Shown here in pieces: positions 23,793-32,831 of a DNA stretch of 64,000 bases. Position 1 is the stretch's first letter. Each line of letters opens with the position of its first letter. The stretch is from Gemmatimonadaceae bacterium. GTDB taxonomy: Bacteria > Gemmatimonadota > Gemmatimonadetes > Gemmatimonadales > Gemmatimonadaceae. Under the pieces are notes generated by a model. The model searched no databases. It saw only the letters and a list, made by a program, of their open reading frames with translations, and was not told where the DNA came from. The translations under genes were made by a program, and so were the position numbers. Location of the stretch: contig JAICWO010000019.1 in the NCBI GenBank assembly GCA_025934775.1, positions 1-64,000 on the forward strand, given 5' to 3'.

Positions 23793-25228
23793 TTCACGCG
23801 CTTCGGATCGGCGCTTCGATTCGACTTCTTCATCACATAGCCGACGAGCACACCCTGCAGACGTTGCTCGCCGCCAAGAAAGCGCGCGGCCTCACCCGGG
23901 TGCTCGGCGAGCGCGGCATCGATCCAGCCGGCGAGCGCGCCGTCGTCGCTCACTTTGGCCAACCCTTCGCGCTCGACGATCGCCGCCGGCGGATCGCCGG
24001 TCTCGACCATGCGCGCGAACACCTGCTTTCCCGCGGTGCGCGTGATCGTGCCGTCGCCAACCATGCGAATGAGCTTCGCGAGGTCGGCGGGGCGCACGGC
24101 AAAACGTTCGATGGTGTGTCCCGTCGCCTTGAGCACGGCGAGAACTTCGCCCATCATCCAGGTCGCGGCTGACTTGGGATCCTCGCTCTGCCGCGCGACC
24201 TGCTCGAAGTAGTCGCCCATCGCGGCCGTTGCCGTGAGGACCTCCACGTCATAGTCGCTGAGCCCCTCGAGCTCTCGGCGATATCGCGCGCGACGGGCGT
24301 CGGGCAGCTCGGGCAGCTCGCGTTTGATGCGATCGATGCGCTCGAGCGGGAGAATCAGCGGCGGCAGATCGGGCTCGGGGAAATATCGATAATCGTGGCT
24401 GCCTTCCTTCGAGCGCGCCGGGCGCACCTGGTTGGCGCTCGCGTCCCAGAGCATCGTCTGCTGCTCGATCGTGCCGCCGGCGTCGACGACCGCGCACTGC
24501 CGGGCGAACTCCGTGTCGAGCGCGCGTGCGACGCCCGAGAACGAGTTCATGTTCTTGATCTCGGTCTTCGTGCCGAGGTGCGTCTCGCCGCGGCGGCGCA
24601 CACTGATGTTCGCGTCGACGCGGAGACTGCCCTGCTCCATGCTCACGTCGCTCACCGCGGCGTACTCCAGGATCTGCTTCAGCGCGCGCAGATACGCGTC
24701 CGCTTCGTCGGCGCCGCGCATCTCGGGCTCGCTCACGATCTCGACCAGCGGCACGCCGGCGCGATTGAGGTCGACGGCGGTCGCGCCCGGGAATCGGTCG
24801 TGCAGCGACTTGCCCGCGTCCTCCTCCATGTGCAGCCGCGTGATGCCGATGTTGATCGGCGAACCGTCCGGGCGCGTCCCGATCCGCACGCAGCCGCGCA
24901 GCGCGATCGGCAGATCGAATTGAGAGATCTGATATCCCTTGGGCAGATCGGGATAGAAGTAGTTCTTCCGCGCGAACACCGATACCGACTGCACGTCGCA
25001 CTCGAGCGCGAGCGCGGCGCGTACCGCGAGCTCCACCGCGTGATCGTTCAACACCGGCAGCGCGCCGGGCAGCGCGAGACAGACGGGACAGGTGTTCGCG
25101 TTCGGCGGCGCGCCGAAATCGGCCGAGCACGGGCAGAAGATCTTGGTCGCGGTCTTGAGCTGCACGTGTACCTCGAGGCCGACGACCATCTCGTAGCGAT
25201 CGTGCCAGCTCGGCGCGTCCGCCGTCAT
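23735..25228 (-). CDS. gatB: Asp/Glu-tRNA amidotransferase subunit GatB
   Basis: Kinase/amidotransferase subunit that converts Asp-tRNA-Asn or Glu-tRNA-Gln to the amides. The 497-residue product has YEMVVGLEVHVQLKTATKIF, CPCSADFGAPPNANTCPVC (zinc cysteines), ARKNYFYPDLPKGYQISQ, and a C-terminal YqeY-like tail domain from about 385. The ATG overlaps the gatA stop (ATGA). An open frame continues upstream within gatA and was discarded. Confidence 0.97.
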   Translation of the reverse strand: MTADAPSWHDRYEMVVGLEVHVQLKTATKIFCPCSADFGAPPNANTCPVCLALPGALPVLNDHAVELAVRAALALECDVQSVSVFARKNYFYPDLPKGYQISQFDLPIALRGCVRIGTRPDGSPINIGITRLHMEEDAGKSLHDRFPGATAVDLNRAGVPLVEIVSEPEMRGADEADAYLRALKQILEYAAVSDVSMEQGSLRVDANISVRRRGETHLGTKTEIKNMNSFSGVARALDTEFARQCAVVDAGGTIEQQTMLWDASANQVRPARSKEGSHDYRYFPEPDLPPLILPLERIDRIKRELPELPDARRARYRRELEGLSDYDVEVLTATAAMGDYFEQVARQSEDPKSAATWMMGEVLAVLKATGHTIERFAVRPADLAKLIRMVGDGTITRTAGKQVFARMVETGDPPAAIVEREGLAKVSDDGALAGWIDAALAEHPGEAARFLGGEQRLQGVLVGYVMKKSNRSADPKRVNQLLAERLGNARNRSTSTE

Positions 25229-26673
25229 CGATGCGCCTCCGAGCCGAGCGCGCGCTCGAGGGCGTACGCGGCGGCGAACATCTGCCGCTCGTCGAAGTGG
25301 CTCGCGATGAACTGCCCGCCGATGGGGAGACCGTCGACGCGTCCGATCGGAAGCGACATCGCCGGCACGCCGGCGAGATTCGCCGTGCACGTGAAGATGT
25401 CGCTCAGGTACATGTCGTACGGATCGGACTTGGCGCCGATCGGGAACGCCGGCGTCGGCGTGGTGGGCGTGAACAGCACGTGGACGCCGCTCCTGAACGC
25501 GTCCGCGAAGTCGCGGGCGATCAGCGCGCGCGCCTGCTGGGCCTTGCGATAGTACGCGTCGTAGTAGCCCGCCGAAAGCACGTACGTGCCGAGGAGAATC
25601 CGGCGCGTGACTTCGTCGCCGAAGCCGCGCGACCGCGTGGCTTCGTACATGCCGCGAAGTCCATCGCCTTCGATCCGCAGTCCGTACCGCACGCCGTCGA
25701 AGCGTGCGAGGTTCGACGATGCCTCGGCGGGCGCAATGATGTAGTAGACCTCGATCGCGAGGCGCGTGTGCGGGAGCGAGACATCGCGCACTTCCGCGCC
25801 GAGCCGGCGCAGCGCATCGAGGGCTGCATCGCAGCGCTCGCGGATGCGCGGGTCGAGATCCTCCGGGAAATACTCCTTCGGCTTGCCGATGACGACGCCG
25901 GTCATCGCGCCCGCCGCGGCCGCGCGGTAGTCCGGCACCGGCTCGGCGGCGCTGGTCGCATCGCGCGGATCGAGACCGGCGATCGCGTGCAGTCCGAGCG
26001 CCGCGTCGTCGACCGTGCCGCCAAAGACGCCGATCTGATCGAGCGACGACGCGAACGCGACGAGCCCGTAGCGGCTCACGCGGCCGTACGTGGGTTTCAC
26101 TCCGACGACCCCGCAGAACGCGGCGGGCTGCCGCACCGAGCCGCCGGTCTCCGAGCCGAGCGCGATCGGAACGATGCCCGCGGCGACGGCGGCCGCCGAG
26201 CCGCCGGACGATCCGCCCGGCACGCGATCGGGCGCGAGCGGGTTGCGCGCGGGCCCGTACGCGCTGTGCTCCGTCGAGGAGCCCATCGCGAATTCGTCCA
26301 TGTTCGACTTGGCGACAATCACCGCGCCGGCATCGCGCAGGCGGCGGACGGCGGTCGCCTGATACGGGCTCACGTAGCCCTCGAGGATGCGCGATCCGCA
26401 CGACGTGGGCATGACCGTCGTCGCGATGTTGTCCTTGACGACGACGGGAACGCCGGCGAGCGGAACGCGGCCGCCGTCCGCGACACGGTCGGCGACGGCG
26501 TCCGCCTGCCGGCGGGTGTCATGATCATCCTGGTATAACAGAATGTTCAACTCTTCCCGGCCGGCCTTCGCGGCGCGCGCGCGATCGAGCGCGTCGGCGG
26601 CGGCCCGCGCGGGCGTGAGCTCGCCGCGCGCGATCGCGTCGCGGAGCACGGCCGCGGTCCACGGAGCGGTCAC
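25225..26673 (-). CDS. gatA: Asp/Glu-tRNA amidotransferase subunit GatA
   Basis: Amidase-signature glutaminase of the GatCAB complex, 482 residues. The Ser-cisSer-Lys triad motifs are visible: VVVKDNI (Lys), the SMDEFAMGSSTE-like segment, and GGSSGGSAAAVAAGIVPIALGSETGGSVRQPAAFCG containing both serines. GTG at 26673 overlaps the gatC stop (GTGA). Confidence 0.97.
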   Translation of the reverse strand: MTAPWTAAVLRDAIARGELTPARAAADALDRARAAKAGREELNILLYQDDHDTRRQADAVADRVADGGRVPLAGVPVVVKDNIATTVMPTSCGSRILEGYVSPYQATAVRRLRDAGAVIVAKSNMDEFAMGSSTEHSAYGPARNPLAPDRVPGGSSGGSAAAVAAGIVPIALGSETGGSVRQPAAFCGVVGVKPTYGRVSRYGLVAFASSLDQIGVFGGTVDDAALGLHAIAGLDPRDATSAAEPVPDYRAAAAGAMTGVVIGKPKEYFPEDLDPRIRERCDAALDALRRLGAEVRDVSLPHTRLAIEVYYIIAPAEASSNLARFDGVRYGLRIEGDGLRGMYEATRSRGFGDEVTRRILLGTYVLSAGYYDAYYRKAQQARALIARDFADAFRSGVHVLFTPTTPTPAFPIGAKSDPYDMYLSDIFTCTANLAGVPAMSLPIGRVDGLPIGGQFIASHFDERQMFAAAYALERALGSEAHR

Positions 26674-26978
26674 GCTTCCTCCGGATCCTCGTGTGTCGAG
26701 AGCCGCGGCACGAGGAAGAAGCCGTCGCGCATCCGCGGGGCGAACGATTCCCGGTCGCGCGCGAGCGGAATCGGCGGCCCTTCGTCCGGGCGGAGCGGCA
26801 TGCCGGCCGCGCCCACGCCGGCGACGCCCTCGAGGCCGCTCGTATCGACACTCGATAGGACGTCCATGTGCCTCAGGATCGTATTCAGCTCCGCGACGAG
26901 CGCGCGCGCGCGTTCCTCGGTGAGGCCGAGCCGCGCGAGCGCCGCGATGTGGCGCACGTCGTCGAGCGTGACGCTCAT
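26670..26978 (-). CDS. gatC: Asp/Glu-tRNA amidotransferase subunit GatC
   Basis: Small clamp subunit that wraps GatA and GatB. The 102-residue product has DVRHIAALARLGLTEERARALVAELN and a C-terminal MPLRPDEG segment, the expected length and pattern. The ATG overlaps the uvrD stop. Confidence 0.93.
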   Translation of the reverse strand: MSVTLDDVRHIAALARLGLTEERARALVAELNTILRHMDVLSSVDTSGLEGVAGVGAAGMPLRPDEGPPIPLARDRESFAPRMRDGFFLVPRLSTHEDPEEA

Positions 26979-29314
26979 TCGTCGCCGGCGCGCTCGAGGT
27001 TGGCCTGCGCGATGACGAGCGTCTTGCGGCCGATCGTCTCGTCGTCGAAGTCGACCTTCACCTTGGCGTCGCGCCCGTTGCCCGCGAGCTCGGCAATGGT
27101 CCCCGATCCGAATTTGCGATGCTTCACGCGGGCGCCGGGGACGAAGACCGGCGCGTCCTGCGATTCATCTTCCGCCGCGCGGTGCGCGCCGAATCCGACG
27201 ACGGGCGAGCCGGGCCGGCGCTCGGCCGCCGACGGCCGCGATACGATGTCGTCGAAGTCGCGCTCGACACGCGACGCGCGCCCGTACGAACGGCCATACG
27301 ACGCGAAGTCGCTGCCGGCGCGCATCACGCTGCGGCCGGAGCTTCGAACCTTGATCGTGCTGCGCTTCTCGGCGAGCGACTCCGGAACCGCGTCGAGAAA
27401 ACTCGATGGCCGGGACGCGAGCAGCTCGCCGTTGCGGCGGCGCTCTTCAGCGTACGTGAGATAGAGTTTGCGCTCCGCGCGCGTGATGCCGACGTACAAG
27501 AGCCGGCGCTCTTCCTCGAGCAGCGCCGGATCGTCATAGGCCTTCGCGAGCGGAAAGAGCCCGTCCTCGAGCCCCGTGATGAAGACGAGCGGAAACTCGA
27601 GTCCCTTGGCGTTGTGCAGCGTCATCAGCGTCACCGCGTCCGATTCGCCGTCCGCCGCCTGCCCTTCGCTCACGAGCATGGCGCGCTGCAGAAAATGGTC
27701 GAGCGGTCGAAGACCGACCTCGCCCAACTCGTCGGCCACCAGCTCCGCCGCGCCGGTAATCAGCTCGCGCACGTTGTCCAACCGCTCGGCGCTCTCCGGC
27801 CCTTCCGCCTTGAGGTAATCGCCGTAGCGAATCGACTCGACCAGCTCGCGGAGCAGCTCATCCACCGCGGCTTCGCTCGCGCGGTCGCGCAATTTCTTGA
27901 TCAGTTGGACGAATTCGCCGAGCGCCACGCGCGCGGCCGCGCGCATCGTGCTCACGATGTCCGCGATCTGCGCGCCTTCGAACATCGGCAGCGCACGAGC
28001 GCGCGAGAGCTCGGCGAGCTGCTCGACCGTCGTCTCACCCAAGCCGCGGCGCGGGACGCCGATCGCGCGGCGGAACGCCTCGTCGTCGGCCGGGTTGGCG
28101 ATCAGCTTGAGGTACGCCATGAGGTCGCGGATCTCGCGCCGGTCGTAGAAGCGCACCGCGCCAATCAACCGATATGGGACCGCGTGCCGGCGCAGCGCTT
28201 CCTCGAGGGCCCGGCTCTGCGCGTTGGTGCGATAGAGCACTGCGACGTCGTTCAGCATCACCGATGCCGACGCACTCCGCCGCGCCATCAGCTCGCCGAC
28301 GACGAAGTCGGCCTCGTCGCGCTCGTCGAGCGCGCGCACGACGGTCGGCCGCTCGCCGCCCGAGTGCGTGGCGCGGAGCGTCTTGCCCATGCGGCTCGTG
28401 TTGGCCGCGATCACGACGTTGGCGAGATCGAGAATCGGCGGCAGCGAGCGATAGTTCTCCTCGAGCCGCACGACGGCGGCGTCGGGGAAATCCTTCGTGA
28501 AATCGAGGATGTTCCGGATATCGGCGCCGCGCCAGCCGTAGATCGACTGATCGTCGTCGCCGACGACGCAGACGTTCCCGTGCTCGCCGCCCAGGAGCTT
28601 GATCAGCGCGTACTGCGCGCGATTCGTATCCTGATATTCATCAACTAGTATGTAGCGGAATCGGTCGCGGTAGCTCGCGAGCTTGTCGGCGTGCTGCTGG
28701 AGCATGCGCACGGGCAGCACGAGCAGGTCGTCGAAATCCACGGCGTTCGCGCGCTCGAGCGCCTCGGCCAGCGACCGGTAGACGGGCGCGACGGCCTTGG
28801 TGAACGGATCCATCGCGAGGCGTTCGTACTCCGCGGGCGAGACGAGGGCGTTCTTCGCGTCCGAGATCGCCGACTGCACCGCGCGCGGCGTGAACTGCTT
28901 TGGCGAGAGGCCGTGCTGCTCCATGAGCCGCTTGATCACGCTGAGCGAGTCGTCCTGATCGTAGATCGTGAACGCGGGCGTGCGCCCGACCAGATGCGCC
29001 GAGCCGCGCAGCATCCGCGCGCCGATCGCGTGAAACGTTCCGACCCACATCCCCGACGGCTCGGCGCCGAGCAGCCGGCCGATGCGATCGCGCATCTCCC
29101 CGGCGGCTTTGTTGGTGAACGTCACCGCGAGAATCCGGCGCGGATCGACGCCTTCGATGTCGATCAATCGCGCGATGCGCGTCGTCAACACGCGCGTCTT
29201 TCCCGACCCGGCGCCCGCGAGCACCAGCAGCGGCCCGTTCACGTGCAGCACGGCTTCCCGCTGCGCCGGATTGAGGCCGGCGGTCAACTTCTCTTCGAGC
29301 AGCATCGACATCAC
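26975..29314 (-). CDS. uvrD: UvrD/PcrA-type SF1 DNA helicase
   Basis: 3'-5' helicase for excision and mismatch repair and replication. The 779 residues carry SF1 motifs: LNPAQREAVLH (Q motif), LAGAGSGKT (Walker A, 32-40), VDEYQDTNRAQY, GDDDQSIYGWRGA, LEENYRS, TLHNAKGLEF and VGITRAERKLYL. The C-terminus ends in a Tudor-like segment (GARVKHRKFGSGTIAELAG), as in PcrA. The start is GTG 29314, or the ATG codons at 29311 or 29305; the GTG overlaps the kinase stop. Confidence 0.96.
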   Translation of the reverse strand: MMSMLLEEKLTAGLNPAQREAVLHVNGPLLVLAGAGSGKTRVLTTRIARLIDIEGVDPRRILAVTFTNKAAGEMRDRIGRLLGAEPSGMWVGTFHAIGARMLRGSAHLVGRTPAFTIYDQDDSLSVIKRLMEQHGLSPKQFTPRAVQSAISDAKNALVSPAEYERLAMDPFTKAVAPVYRSLAEALERANAVDFDDLLVLPVRMLQQHADKLASYRDRFRYILVDEYQDTNRAQYALIKLLGGEHGNVCVVGDDDQSIYGWRGADIRNILDFTKDFPDAAVVRLEENYRSLPPILDLANVVIAANTSRMGKTLRATHSGGERPTVVRALDERDEADFVVGELMARRSASASVMLNDVAVLYRTNAQSRALEEALRRHAVPYRLIGAVRFYDRREIRDLMAYLKLIANPADDEAFRRAIGVPRRGLGETTVEQLAELSRARALPMFEGAQIADIVSTMRAAARVALGEFVQLIKKLRDRASEAAVDELLRELVESIRYGDYLKAEGPESAERLDNVRELITGAAELVADELGEVGLRPLDHFLQRAMLVSEGQAADGESDAVTLMTLHNAKGLEFPLVFITGLEDGLFPLAKAYDDPALLEEERRLLYVGITRAERKLYLTYAEERRRNGELLASRPSSFLDAVPESLAEKRSTIKVRSSGRSVMRAGSDFASYGRSYGRASRVERDFDDIVSRPSAAERRPGSPVVGFGAHRAAEDESQDAPVFVPGARVKHRKFGSGTIAELAGNGRDAKVKVDFDDETIGRKTLVIAQANLERAGDE

Positions 29315-30468
29315 TGAAGATTAATCTCGAACGTCGCGCCTCGCTCCGTCGGCGCGAGCACGAGCTTGCCGCCGTGATTCTCTTCGACGATGCGCTTGGC
29401 GAGCGACAGGCCGATGCCCCACCCGCTCTTCTTGGTCGAGAAGCCGGGCTCGAACACGCGCGCGCGCAACTCGCGCGGAATGCCCGGACCGTCGTCGGCG
29501 ACCCGAATCACGACGCCGCGCTCGGCGCGCGACACCGCCGAGAGCCGCACGTGACCGCCGCGGCCGGCGAGGGCGTCGATCGCGTTCTTCGTCAACACCT
29601 CGATCGCCCATTCGATGAGCACCGCATCGCCGCGAACCACGGGGAGGTTGGGCTCGATCGTGGAATCAATCGCGATGGTGTTGGCGAGCGTCGGCACGCG
29701 CGCCTGGAAGTATCGCGTGACCGCCTGCACGATCGCGCCGACATCGATCTCGTCGGCTTTTGGTTCGCGGCCGATGCGCTCGAATCGATGCGCGACCCGA
29801 TCGAGGCGATCGAGGTCGCCGCGCATGTGCGCGATCGCCGCCTGCGACGACGGCTCGGTTGCGTTCTCCTCGAGCAGCTCGATCCATCCGCCGAGACTCG
29901 AGAGCGGCGTTCCAAGCTGGTGCGCGGACTCGCGGGCCATGCCGGCCCACAACCGCTCGCGCGCCGCGTTGCCGCGCGTCCGAATGATGTAGAGGCCCGC
30001 GAGCAACAGGATGATCGCGGTCACGGCCTGCAACACGGGAATGATGCGGAGACCGCGCACGACGCGCGTGTCGCCGTAGAAGATCTTGCCGATCAGCGGA
30101 TCGACGATCGGCTTGTGCTCCGCCGCCAGCACGGCGACGTAGTCGCGCACGCGCGGATCGTCGTTGGAGACCGGATGCCCGGGATCGTCGAACGGCAGAT
30201 TGGCGTGGCCCGCGGGCACGCCGTGGATGTCCGTCCAGATGAGCGGCACGCCCTGATCGGTGATGCTCTTGGAGAGCGAGAGCAGCGACTGGTCCTGCGC
30301 GCCGGGGGTGGTGTCGGCGAACGTGCGGTAGACCCGGGCGAACATCTGACTCGAGATCTGCGCATCGTGTTGCAGATCGACCACGACCCGCTGCGTGTAC
30401 CAGACGTACGAGCCGAGCAGCAGCAGAATGAGAGTGGCGACCAGCAACTCGGGCGTGCCGCGTCGCAT
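29311..30468 (-). CDS. Orphan membrane sensor histidine kinase
   Basis: A 385-residue kinase with transmembrane helices at about 8-24 and 143-163, enclosing a sensor loop of about 115 residues, then a dimerisation helix with the phospho-acceptor His183 in ESAHQLGTPLSSL, N-box LTKNAIDALAGRG, G1 box VADDGPGIPRE and G2 box GWGIGLSLAKRIVEENHGG. There is no HAMP domain. No response regulator is adjacent; it lies between serS and uvrD with tight spacing. The signal and partner are unknown. Confidence 0.92.
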   Translation of the reverse strand: MRRGTPELLVATLILLLLGSYVWYTQRVVVDLQHDAQISSQMFARVYRTFADTTPGAQDQSLLSLSKSITDQGVPLIWTDIHGVPAGHANLPFDDPGHPVSNDDPRVRDYVAVLAAEHKPIVDPLIGKIFYGDTRVVRGLRIIPVLQAVTAIILLLAGLYIIRTRGNAARERLWAGMARESAHQLGTPLSSLGGWIELLEENATEPSSQAAIAHMRGDLDRLDRVAHRFERIGREPKADEIDVGAIVQAVTRYFQARVPTLANTIAIDSTIEPNLPVVRGDAVLIEWAIEVLTKNAIDALAGRGGHVRLSAVSRAERGVVIRVADDGPGIPRELRARVFEPGFSTKKSGWGIGLSLAKRIVEENHGGKLVLAPTERGATFEINLQ

Positions 30469-30474
30469 GGTCGA

Positions 30475-31749
30475 TCAGCGCAGAACGTCGGTGCCGAGAT
30501 ACGGCCGAAGCACGTCGGGGACGTTCACCGTCCCATCAGCATTCTGGTAATGCTCGAGGAGGCACGCGATCGTGCGCGGAAAGGCGAGCGCGGAGCCGTT
30601 CAGCGTGTGCACGAACCGCGGCTTCTCGCCCTTGGCCGGCCGATAGCGAATGTTGGCGCGACGCGCCTGGTAGTCGGTGAAATTGCTGCACGACGACACC
30701 TCGAGCCACGCGCCGACGCCGGGCGCCCACGCCTCGAGATCGTACGTCTTGGCGGAGCTGAACCCCGTGTCGCCCGCCGCGAGCAGCTTGCGACGATATG
30801 GAATACCGAGACGCTCGAGCATCGTTTCCGCGTGACGCGTGAGCAGCTCGTGCTGCTCCGCCGACTGCTCCGGCGCGGCGTACCGCACGAGCTCCACCTT
30901 GTCGAATTCGTGGGTGCGCAGAATGCCGCGCGTGTCCTTGCCCGCCGACCCCGCCTCGCGCCGGAAGCACGCGCTGTAGGCCACGAACGCCATCGGCATC
31001 GCATCGGGATCGACGATCTCGTCGCGATACAGATTCGTCACCGGTACTTCAGCGGTGGGAATGAGAAAGAGGTCGTCGGTGCGCGTGGCGTACGCGTCGT
31101 CCTCGAACTTTGGGAGCTGCCCCGTGCCGGTCATCGTCGCGCGATTCACGAGCAGCGGCGGCCAGACTTCCTCGTAGCCGTGCTCGTCGCGATGGCTGTC
31201 GATGAAGAAGTTCATCAGCGCGCGCACGAGCCGCGCGCCGCCTTTGCGGTAAACGACGAAGCCCGATCCCGAGATCTTGGCCGCCCGCTCGAGATCGAAC
31301 AACCCGAGATGCGAGGCGATTTCCCAGTGCGGCTTCACGCCGTCGCTCGGCCGCGGCGTTCCCCACTCTTTCACGATGACGTTGTTTGACTCGTCCCCGG
31401 CCGGAACGTCGGGCAGCGTCACGTTGGGAATTTCGAGCAGCACGCTGTGCAGCGCGTCTTCGGTGCTCGCGAGCTCCTGCTCGAGCCGCGCGATCTCATC
31501 GCCAAGCGCGCGCCCTTCGGCGATCAGCTCGTCGGCATCTTCCTTGGCGCGTTTGCGCCTGGCGACTTCCTGCGAGTTCGCGTTGCGCTGCGCTTTGCGC
31601 TCCTCGACCGCCTGGATCAGCGCTCGGCGATCAGCCTCGAGCGACTCGCCGCGGTCGACCGTCGGAGCGAGTGTGTCGAGCACGCCGCGACGCTGCAGTC
31701 CCTCGCGCAGCCACTCGGCCTGGTCGCGAAGCACGCGAAGGTCGTGCAC
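30475..31749 (-). CDS. serS: Seryl-tRNA synthetase
   Basis: Charges tRNA-Ser, and in organisms that use selenocysteine also charges tRNA-Sec with serine, so it links to the selD/tRNA-Sec locus. The 424-residue product has the N-terminal coiled coil (about 30-105), motif 2 CFRREAGSAGKDTRGILRTHEF and motif 3 NGSALAFPRTIACLLEHYQ. The GTG start lies four bases after the preceding lipoprotein gene. Confidence 0.97.
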   Translation of the reverse strand: MHDLRVLRDQAEWLREGLQRRGVLDTLAPTVDRGESLEADRRALIQAVEERKAQRNANSQEVARRKRAKEDADELIAEGRALGDEIARLEQELASTEDALHSVLLEIPNVTLPDVPAGDESNNVIVKEWGTPRPSDGVKPHWEIASHLGLFDLERAAKISGSGFVVYRKGGARLVRALMNFFIDSHRDEHGYEEVWPPLLVNRATMTGTGQLPKFEDDAYATRTDDLFLIPTAEVPVTNLYRDEIVDPDAMPMAFVAYSACFRREAGSAGKDTRGILRTHEFDKVELVRYAAPEQSAEQHELLTRHAETMLERLGIPYRRKLLAAGDTGFSSAKTYDLEAWAPGVGAWLEVSSCSNFTDYQARRANIRYRPAKGEKPRFVHTLNGSALAFPRTIACLLEHYQNADGTVNVPDVLRPYLGTDVLR

Positions 31750-31752
31750 GGA

Positions 31753-32346
31753 TCAGTCCTTGGGAATGCCCGACGCGAACGAGCGGAACCCGCAATTCGG
31801 ATCGACCGTGTAGCGCACCTTCATCTGACGCGATGTCGGATCAATCGCGGTGACGACGATCTTGGCGTACAACGTGGAACCGGTGAGCGACACGCCGCAC
31901 GCATTCACGTCCTGGCTTCGCACGAGCACGAGGACGTTCGGCTTGGTCACGAGCGCCGTGTCCGCGCGATAGCCATTCCCCGGCGCGCGCTGGAGTTCGT
32001 CGAAGGTCGCGGTGCTGGTCTGCAATCCAACGGAGTGGGTCGACGCGAGACCGCTCGCGATCGTTGCCACGGGACGGTAGACCACGTTCCCCGCCGAGTC
32101 GATGTCGAACGCGACGTCGAAGAGGAAATTGGCATCGGCGGCGAGGAGCGATCCGCTGAAGACGTGCAGCGAGGTGGGCGCGCCGGGCGGCGCACCATTG
32201 ATCGCGTACACGACGCCGCTGTCGGACACCGTGGGGAGCGATGCAGGGACGCCGGTAAAATCGCCGCAGGCCGCCACGGCAATGGTCAGCGTCGCGGCGA
32301 GGAGCGCGATGAAACGCGGCTTCGAGCCAGTGAATTTCGTGATCAT
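31753..32346 (-). CDS. Lipoprotein of unknown function
   Basis: A 197-residue protein with a lipoprotein signal (MITKFTGSKPRFIALLAATL, then a lipobox VAAC). The mature domain is beta-rich (DANFLFDVAFDIDSAGNVVYR) with two later cysteines (NACGVS, PNCGFRS) that could form a disulfide. No family is recognised. It has its own strong promoter (32367-32395) and probably leads the serS-kinase-uvrD-gat transcript. Confidence 0.8.
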   Translation of the reverse strand: MITKFTGSKPRFIALLAATLTIAVAACGDFTGVPASLPTVSDSGVVYAINGAPPGAPTSLHVFSGSLLAADANFLFDVAFDIDSAGNVVYRPVATIASGLASTHSVGLQTSTATFDELQRAPGNGYRADTALVTKPNVLVLVRSQDVNACGVSLTGSTLYAKIVVTAIDPTSRQMKVRYTVDPNCGFRSFASGIPKD

Positions 32347-32366
32347 GTCGGGGAGCTCAAGGGCGA

Positions 32367-32395
32367 AGAATACGCCAGCGTGTGACATTCTTCAA
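32367..32395 (-). promoter_or_regulatory. Promoter of the lipoprotein-serS operon
   Basis: TTGAAG (32390-32395), 17-nt spacer, TATTCT (32367-32372), minus strand. The transcript would start about 14 nt before the ATG at 32346. Confidence 0.65.
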
Positions 32396-32412
32396 GCGAT
32401 TGCGGTCGCTTG
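32393..32412. repeat. Inverted repeat spanning the -35 elements of two divergent promoters
   Basis: CAAGCGA (32393-32399) and TCGCTTG (32406-32412) form a perfect 7-bp inverted repeat with a 6-nt centre. Its arms overlap the -35 of the leftward promoter and that of the rightward promoter. It could be an operator for one dimeric regulator. Confidence 0.55.
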
Positions 32413-32438
32413 ACTTCCATTATGTGTAGCTCTAGCTT
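32410..32438 (+). promoter_or_regulatory. Promoter of the roadblock-receiver operon
   Basis: TTGACT (32410-32415), 17-nt spacer, TAGCTT (32433-32438). The start near 32445 leaves a short leader with GGGGGAG upstream of the ATG. Confidence 0.65.
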
Positions 32439-32471
32439 CGCCACGACTTCGCGGGGGAGCTTTAGAGCTGG

Positions 32472-32825
32472 ATGCCGAGCATTCGTGATCTGGTCGCCGC
32501 CATTCGGCAGCGCGAGGGAGTTGACGCCGCCATCGTACTCGGACGCGATGGGCTGTTGATCGACAGCCAGCTCGGACCAGGCCTCGATCCGGACGACGTC
32601 GCAGCGCGCATCCCGGCGATCATCGGTCCGGCGGACGAGCTCGGAGCCGCGACGGGACGCGGCGAGCTGCTCACCGCAGTGCTCGAGCACAGGAACGGCC
32701 TCGCGATCGTCTCCGTGCTCTCGCCCGAAGCGATCCTGCTCGTGCTCGTCACGCCGCGGGCCAATATCGGCCAACTGCTGTTCGAGCTTCGCCGCAACCG
32801 CGAGCACATCGCGGCTCTCGTCTGA
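32472..32825 (+). CDS. Roadblock/LC7 domain protein
   Basis: A 117-residue single-domain protein: an N-terminal helix (MPSIRDLVAAIRQREGVDAA), strand VLGRDGLLIDS, a long helix, and strand pair GLAIVSVLSPEAILLVLVTP, the Roadblock/LC7 pattern. Such proteins (for example MglB) regulate small Ras-like GTPases or form scaffolds. No GTPase gene is nearby. It is followed after 6 nt by a receiver protein, suggesting a joint signalling role (inference). Confidence 0.82.
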   Translation: MPSIRDLVAAIRQREGVDAAIVLGRDGLLIDSQLGPGLDPDDVAARIPAIIGPADELGAATGRGELLTAVLEHRNGLAIVSVLSPEAILLVLVTPRANIGQLLFELRRNREHIAALV

Positions 32826-32831
32826 TCGCAC

